A stretch of DNA of 64,000 bases, from positions 1,250,001-1,314,000 of the forward strand of contig OY987305.1 in assembly GCA_963920635.1 (NCBI GenBank), written 5' to 3'. Position 1 is the first letter of the stretch; every line of letters starts with the position of its first letter. The translations under genes were made by a program, and so were the position numbers. The DNA is from Pseudeuparius sepicola (lineage: Eukaryota; Arthropoda; Insecta; Coleoptera; Anthribidae). This document shows, piece by piece, positions 59,301 through 64,000 of this stretch. The notes below the pieces were generated by a model, which saw nothing but the letters and a program-made list of their open reading frames with translations, had not been told where the DNA came from and did not search any database.

Positions 59301-62300
59301 ATCAGCAATAGCACCGGATTGCTGTCCGGTCTGGATGGTGCGTCTCAGGCCTACGATGTGGCTGCCTTAGAAACCGTGTCCGAAGATCAAGAAGCAATAA
59401 GCGGTACCCGGTTACGTACCACAGGTAATTGAGGGTGTTTTAAAGTATAAACACGGGAAGAGTAATAAATTGAGACACAATTGTCATTTTATCGTTCATT
59501 TATACTTCATACTATGAATTTAGACATAAAACTCTAAATTCAGGCTTAAAAACTACTTAAAAAATTTAAACTTAAAATTTAGACTTAAAACTCTAAATTT
59601 AGAGAATAACGATAAAAGTCTGAACTGTGAATTAAGACTTGAAAATATAAATTGAATCTGAATTAAGGCTTGAAACTCTAAATTTAGAGATTACACTAAA
59701 TTTAGACTTAAACTTTAAACTATGAATTTAGACTTTAACTCGTGAATTCAGACTTCGAACTGTGAATTCAGACTTGAAACTCTAAATTTAGAAAACAACG
59801 ATAAAAATCTGAATTCAGACTATGAACTGTGAATACAGACTTGGAAATCTAACTTCATCTTGAAATTCTGAAGTCAAGCTGAAACTCTAAATTAAACCGT
59901 GTATACAGAATTCAGGCTTGAAACTCTAAATTTAGAGAATAACGATAAATGTCAACTGTGAATTAAGACTTGAAAATCTAAATTGAATCCGAATTCAGGC
60001 TTGAAACTCTAAATTTAGAGATTACACTAAATTTAGACAAACTATGAATTTAGACTTAACTCGTGAATTCAGACTTCGAACTGTGAATTCAGACTTGAAA
60101 CTCTAAATTTAGAAAACAACGATAAAAATCTGAATTCAGACTATGAACTGTGAATACAGACTTGGAAATCTAACTTCATCTTGAAATTCTGAAGTCAAGC
60201 TGAAACTCTAAATTAAACCGTGTATACAGAATTCAGGCTTGAAACTCTAAATTTAGAGAATAACGATAAATGTCAACTGTGAATTAAGACTTGAAAATCT
60301 AAATTGAATCCGAATTCAGGCTTGAAACTCTAAATTTAGAGATTACACTAAATTTAGACAAACTATGAATTTAGACTTAACTCGTGAATTCAGACTTCGA
60401 ACTGTGAATTCAGACTTGAAACTCTAAATTTAGAAAACAACGATAAAAATCTGAATTCAGACTATGAACTGTGAATACAGACTTGGAAATCTAACTTCAT
60501 CTTGAAATTCTGAAGTCAAGCTGAAACTCTAAATTAAACCGTGTATACAGAATTAAAACTCTGAATTCAGGCTTGAAACTCTAAATTTAAAGAATAACGA
60601 TAAATGTCAACTGTGAATTAAGACTTGAAAATCTAAATTGAATCTGAATTAAGGCTTGAAACTCTAAATTTAGAGATTACACTAAATTTAGACAAACTAT
60701 GAATTTAGACTTAACTCGTGAATTCAGACTTCGAACTGTGAATTCAGACTTGAAACTCTAAATTTAGAAAACAACGATAAAAATCTGAATTCAGACTATG
60801 AACTGTGAATACAGACTTGGAAATCTAACTTCATCTTGAAATTCTGAAGTCAAGCTGAAACTTGAAATTAAACCGTGTATACAGAATTAAAACTCTGAAT
60901 TCAGGCTTGAAACTCTAAATTTAAAGAATAACGATAAATGTCAACTGTGAATTAAAACTTGAAAATCTAAATTGAATCCGAATTCAGGCTTGAAACTCTA
61001 AATTTAGAGATTACACTGAATTTAGACAAACTATGAATTTAGACTTAACTCGTGAATTCAGACTTCGAACTGTGAATTCAGACTTGAAACTCTAAATTTA
61101 GAAAACGATAAAAATCTGAATTCAGACTATGAACTGTGAATACAGACTTGGAAATCTAACTTCATCTTGAAATTCTGAAGTCAAACTGAAACTCTAAATT
61201 AAACCGTGTATACAGAATTAAAACTCTGAATTCAGGCTTGAAACTCTAAATTTAGAGATTAATAATAAAAATCCGAATTAAGACTTTTAACTGCGAATTC
61301 AAACATTAAAATCTAAATTTGTTTTGAAATTCTGAACTCAAGCTAAAACTCTAAATTAAACCCATATTATTTATTTACTAAACGAATAAACTGTGAATAC
61401 ATACATAAAGCTCTGAATTCAGATGTGGGAATTTAGAATTGAAACTCAGAAATTAGACATTAATCTGTGGATTGAGACTTGAAAATCTAAATTCCTCTAA
61501 CTATAAACTAAATTGTGAACTCTACCTTGAAACTCCAAATTCAAACTTTAAATTTCAAATTTTGACTTGAAACTCTAAATTTAGATAGAGTTTAAAGTCT
61601 TAATATAAGAAATATAGGAATGTTTCCTCTGCGCTTTTCTGGTAGAGGTTAAGAGTTTGAGTTTTCTTAGAATTTTTAGTTGTACTGCAATTTTTAGCAA
61701 CTCCATTAAAAATTCTAGAATTAATTTGTTTCTTCAAAACTTTGAAAAAGCCCAAGGTTTTAATCTTATGGGCATAAAAATTGCAGACGTAGTATTTAGC
61801 GTACACAAAGCTTATAGTCTTGCACTAAACCATAGAATAGGTAGAAAAAAGCTTCCCTAGTTTAGTCGTAGCGTTGTAGCCCTTTAACTTGACGTGTGCT
61901 GTTCTTTTCAGTTCTAAAAGACGACTCTATGGATAGGTTTAGTGACTATTATTTTCGCGATTCCTTCGAACACTCCTCCTCCGAATCCCAGCTGATAGAT
62001 AGTAGTATCCGCGGCTACGAGACCACGAACCCCTCCCATCGCTCCAGCCGCAGCCAAACTCCCCAATCGCATCATTCTCAGGCGGACGGGAGACTCTGCC
62101 TGCCCAACGCCCAGCCTCCCTCGAAAAAAGTCAAAAAGTTCAATATCGTAGGCGCGTTTGTATCTACTGTCGTGATAGTTTCCGTTCTGGCATTGATCAC
62201 AACGATCGTGCTGTTAGAAACCGACTGCTACTTGCAGAACATTCCGGAAATGGTCACGTTGAGGTATCACGTGTACGAACCAATCAAAGCGTATTTTCGA

Positions 62301-62324
62301 AGCAAAATGTCGATTTTCTTTTAA
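53305..62324 (+). CDS. FRMD5: FERM domain-containing protein 5/3-like (FRMD5), 9 exons
   Basis: Exons 53305-53400, 53454-53558, 53613-53832, 53880-54091, 56008-56160, 56256-56344, 58929-59146, 59245-59424 (or from 59212) and 61912-62324 (stop TAA) join in phase to 561 residues (human FRMD5 570). The FERM domain spans about 15-290: F1 with [21 protein letters not shown]2 with [20 protein letters not shown] and [13 protein letters not shown]3 with [29 protein letters not shown] and [13 protein letters not shown]. The FERM-adjacent segment is [18 protein letters not shown] (about 308-326). A Ser-rich linker, one transmembrane helix (about 502-526, [18 protein letters not shown]) and a short tail ([17 protein letters not shown]) follow. 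The family links membranes and cell-adhesion partners to the cortex. Start chosen at the ATG that gives MLKFGSK in frame; the upstream ATG 53289 is out of frame. Confidence 0.94.
54138..55702. mobile_element. 1.56 kb long-arm TIR element in FRMD5 intron 4
   Basis: Left TATACAGGGTGGCCCACCAC and right GTGGTGGGCCAGCCTGTATA are inverted. The arms run about 0.7 kb with high identity (GGCGGGCGCTACTCAACTAA; the ACTTCCGG-TTATA-CCGGAAGT module; GAACACCCTGTATATTATTG; AAGAACGGATTTATTTC). The loop near 54870-54940 is short and AT-rich. No transposase was recognised. It shares internal blocks with the 6113 and 56799 elements though its ends differ. Confidence 0.85.
56345..56798. other. FRMD5 intron 6, first part
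   Basis: About 450 bp of intron between exon 6 and the long-TIR element. The phrase CGAGCCCTGTCCCAGTGAA (about 56709-56727), with an inverted relative on the far side of the element (TTCACTGAGACAGGGCTCG near 58701-58719), suggests that the TIR element was inserted inside an older inverted-repeat element spanning about 56705-58725. Confidence 0.55.
56799..58497. mobile_element. 1.7 kb long-TIR element in FRMD5 intron 6 (sister of the MSL2 copy)
   Basis: It starts TATACAGGGTGATTCACGTA and ends TACGTGAATCACCCTGTATA. It aligns by eye with the element at 6113-7826 along most of its length, including the ACTTCCGG-like module, GAACACCCTATATATTATTA, the GGCGAAAGT block and GAAGCAACCGCTTCATTTAG. One left-arm module has decayed (AACTTTTGGTTATACCGGAA). 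The centre has the same broken HTH reading. Confidence 0.8.
57465..57640 (+). pseudogene. Degenerate transposase N-terminus, second copy
   Basis: From ATG 57465 the frame gives [13 protein letters not shown] and is broken within about 20 residues by a deletion relative to the copy at 6817. The block [19 protein letters not shown] is again readable in another frame. Shared decay plus private deletions show that neither copy is functional. Confidence 0.45.
58498..58928. other. FRMD5 intron 6, last part
   Basis: AT-rich intron between the TIR element and exon 7. It contains the right half of the older inverted repeat noted at 56345 and a hairpin-like TTAATGGA / TCCATTAAT pair near 58733-58781. 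No exon was recognised. Confidence 0.45.
59456..61600. repeat. Tandem array, five units of 321-334 bp, in FRMD5 intron 8
   Basis: Unit anchors (AACGATAAA-like) fall at 59608, 59941, 60262, 60596 and 60930, with diverged partial units at both ends. Each unit is itself built of 20-35 bp sub-repeats around GACTTGAAACTCTAAATTTA and GAATTCAGAC, so GAATTC recurs many times. Unit length differs by a 13-bp insertion (AATTAAAACTCTG). Inner units are nearly identical, while the flanks are degenerate, which is typical of unequal exchange. No coding frame spans it. Confidence 0.92.
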
Positions 62325-62582
62325 GGGCGTTTTCGATGTAAGCGATGTTTGCCATTTGTTCTCACATCGCGCAGTATAGGCTGAGTTTTTGTGAGCGCTA
62401 CACGTAGGCCAAAGGCTAGACTTTTTTATACAGGGTGCTTCAAAAAGTCATAAATACACTTTTATGTAACGTCCTAAATAAGTGACCTTTTTAGAGCAGT
62501 TAATTTCTCTAATTTTAAGTTAATCTTATATTAACGATTAAAAAAACTAACATAGAAATAACTAACTTGGATGAAGAGTGTT

Positions 62583-62819
62583 CTATAGTCTGTTAGTTGT
62601 CAAACTCGTGCTTTAATTATGTTTGAGGCAGCGAAACCGCTCGCCTCATCGGTGAGGCAGGAGGTTTCGCTGCCTCAAACGTAGCAAAAATACATGTTTC
62701 AATAACTGGCAAGCTCTAGATCGTTTGAGGCAGCGAATCCTTCTGCCTCACTGATGAGGCAAGAGGTTTCGCGTCCTCAAATATGTCCAAAACACGAGTT
62801 TTGACAACTGTCAGACTAG
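62583..62819. repeat. Nested palindrome: two internal hairpins inside an outer inverted repeat
   Basis: The outer arms are CTATAGTCTGTTAGTTGTCA (62583) and TGACAACTGTCAGACTAG (right), with ACTCGTG / CACGAGT also paired. Inside are two tandem hairpins of about 60 bp, each with GAGGCAGCGAA arms (GTTTGAGGCAGCGAAACC / GGTTTCGCTGCCTCAAAC at 62622-62681, and a less perfect relative at 62723-62783). Both have a GCCTCA / TGAGGC inner stem. The whole 237 bp can fold as a multi-stem cross. It lies about 260 nt after the FRMD5 stop codon, likely in its 3' UTR. Confidence 0.75.
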
Positions 62820-62956
62820 AACATTCATTTGTCACTGTATGTGTAAAGAAAGGTAAAAGTACTTCCAGAATCTGTGTAACATTCCCGAATAAACTTGAGT
62901 TCCTTAGAGGTATTAAATGTATGATTTCGTGCACCTAGTAAGCTGATTGTAGTACA

Positions 62957-62962
62957 AATAAA
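62957..62962 (+). terminator. Candidate polyadenylation signal of FRMD5
   Basis: AATAAA about 630 nt beyond the FRMD5 stop codon, followed by a GT-containing stretch. Other sites further downstream are possible. Confidence 0.4.
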
Positions 62963-63442
62963 GTTAGGAGGTTTGAACATAGCCTGTACTGTACTCAAGG
63001 AGAAATTTCATATTTCAATGTATAGAAACTTAGCAATAGTTTTGTTGGTTCGGCTTGTTTACATATTTGCTTGCAGAATTAGCAAGTGACACGGCAAATT
63101 TTGGCCGCATGCATAAAATTCCGATTTGGTTTTTTTAAGTAATTTCCGTTAGTGTTTAGACTGTTATACGAGATCCTCAGCCAAATCGATCTTAAATTCT
63201 AGTTATTTAGTTTAGTTGAACTAAAAATACAAATTAATATAAAAGATGCATTCAACTAATAATAGTTCCTGTAACTATTCCAACTTCTAGCGGCTAGATT
63301 AAAGAAAGTATTTGTTTGATGTTTTAGAGAGATCGGAAGATCTTATTGCACAGTTTTGATAAAGAGATTTAAACAAAATATTCCGTTGTCTGTGTTAAAC
63401 CAACGAATTTTTTTAAAGTTGTATGTGATTGGATTTTTTCCG
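62963..63442. other. FRMD5 downstream flank
   Basis: AT-rich sequence with no recognised gene or repeat. Confidence 0.3.
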
Positions 63443-63913
63443 AAGGGTAAAGCGCAGTGTACCTACACTTAGGTGGAATTCTCAATAAATCTTATGGAAT
63501 TCCCATAAAATCTTAGGGAATCTCATAGTATTCCCAAGAAATCTTAGTAAATCTTATGGATTCCCAAGAAATTTTATTAAATCTCAAAATTCCCAAAATA
63601 CCATGAGCTTTTCAACGAATCTCAATATATCTTATAAAAAATCTCATGCAATTCCCAAGAAATATTAGGAAATCTCATAGTATTCCCAAGAAATCTTATA
63701 GAAATCTCAATCAATTCTCAAGAATTTTTAATAATCTCATGGAATTCCTAAGAAATCATTAGAAAATCTAATAGAATTCCCAAGAAATCTCATACATTTA
63801 CCAAGAAATCTTAGTAAATCTCATGGAATTCCTAAAAAAATCTTATAAAATTCCCAAGAGATACAATGAAATCAAAAGTATATTGTGAACATTTTTGGCT
63901 GCGCTTTACCCTT
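63443..63913. repeat. Minisatellite enclosed by a 15-bp perfect inverted repeat
   Basis: AAGGGTAAAGCGCAG (63443-63457) and its exact reverse complement (63899-63913) bracket about 440 bp of imperfect repeats of roughly 30 bp built from ATTCCCAAGAAATCTTAGTA and AATCTCATGGAATT. The arrangement suggests a non-autonomous mobile element carrying an internal minisatellite, rather than a free-standing satellite. Confidence 0.7.
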
Positions 63914-64000
63914 TGATTTTTTCAAAGTTTCATATACCTATACTGTTGTATACATATTGCCAAATGTGTGCTGACGTGAGCAGAAAAGATAAGAAATTGA
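63914..64000. other. Window edge
   Basis: Unassigned AT-rich sequence; no feature was seen. Confidence 0.3.

Noticed and set aside
59456..61600. CRISPR-like repeat array
   Set aside because: Repeats are contiguous without unique spacers, lie in an intron of an animal gene, and no cas gene is present.

Overview
The window looks like nuclear DNA of an insect, probably a beetle; the order is an inference from gene content, AT-richness, short coding introns and repeat style, not a proven call. Five conserved animal genes can be read exon by exon with matching splice phases. They are the 3' end of tripeptidyl-peptidase II (+, 1-1873), MSL2 (-, 5225-8868), calcium/calmodulin-dependent protein kinase I (-, 13352-37968), OTUD5/Duba deubiquitinase (-, 47022-51414) and an FRMD5/FRMD3-like FERM membrane protein (+, 53305-62324). 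They do not form a pathway. They cover protein turnover (TPP2), chromatin ubiquitin ligation (MSL2), Ca2+ signalling (CaMKI), ubiquitin removal (OTUD5) and membrane-cortex linkage (FRMD5).

Layout: TPP2 exons (0-1.9 kb); AT-rich spacer with a foldback element (2-5.2 kb); MSL2 with a 1.7 kb transposon in intron 2 (5.2-8.9 kb); probable CaMKI 3' UTR (9.5-13.35 kb); the 24.6 kb CaMKI gene, whose introns are packed with nested inverted-repeat elements (13.35-38 kb); a higher-order tandem array just upstream of the CaMKI start codon (38.1-40.6 kb); a composite transposon block holding a nearly complete mariner-like transposase gene (42-45.6 kb); OTUD5 (47-51.4 kb); and FRMD5 (53.3-62.3 kb), with two long-arm elements and a roughly 330-bp tandem array in its introns. 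The end holds a nested palindrome in the FRMD5 3' flank and a minisatellite enclosed by inverted repeats.

The dominant non-genic feature is a population of TA-flanked elements with very long terminal inverted repeats. Many begin TACAGGGTG or TACAGTGTG, several are nested in each other, and some carry transposase debris. Many lie inside transcribed introns, so the primary transcripts would contain hairpins with arms of about 0.1 to 0.9 kb. No tRNA, rRNA, CRISPR array or bacterial operon was seen. Exon boundaries come from hand reading of splice signals and phase agreement, without RNA data.
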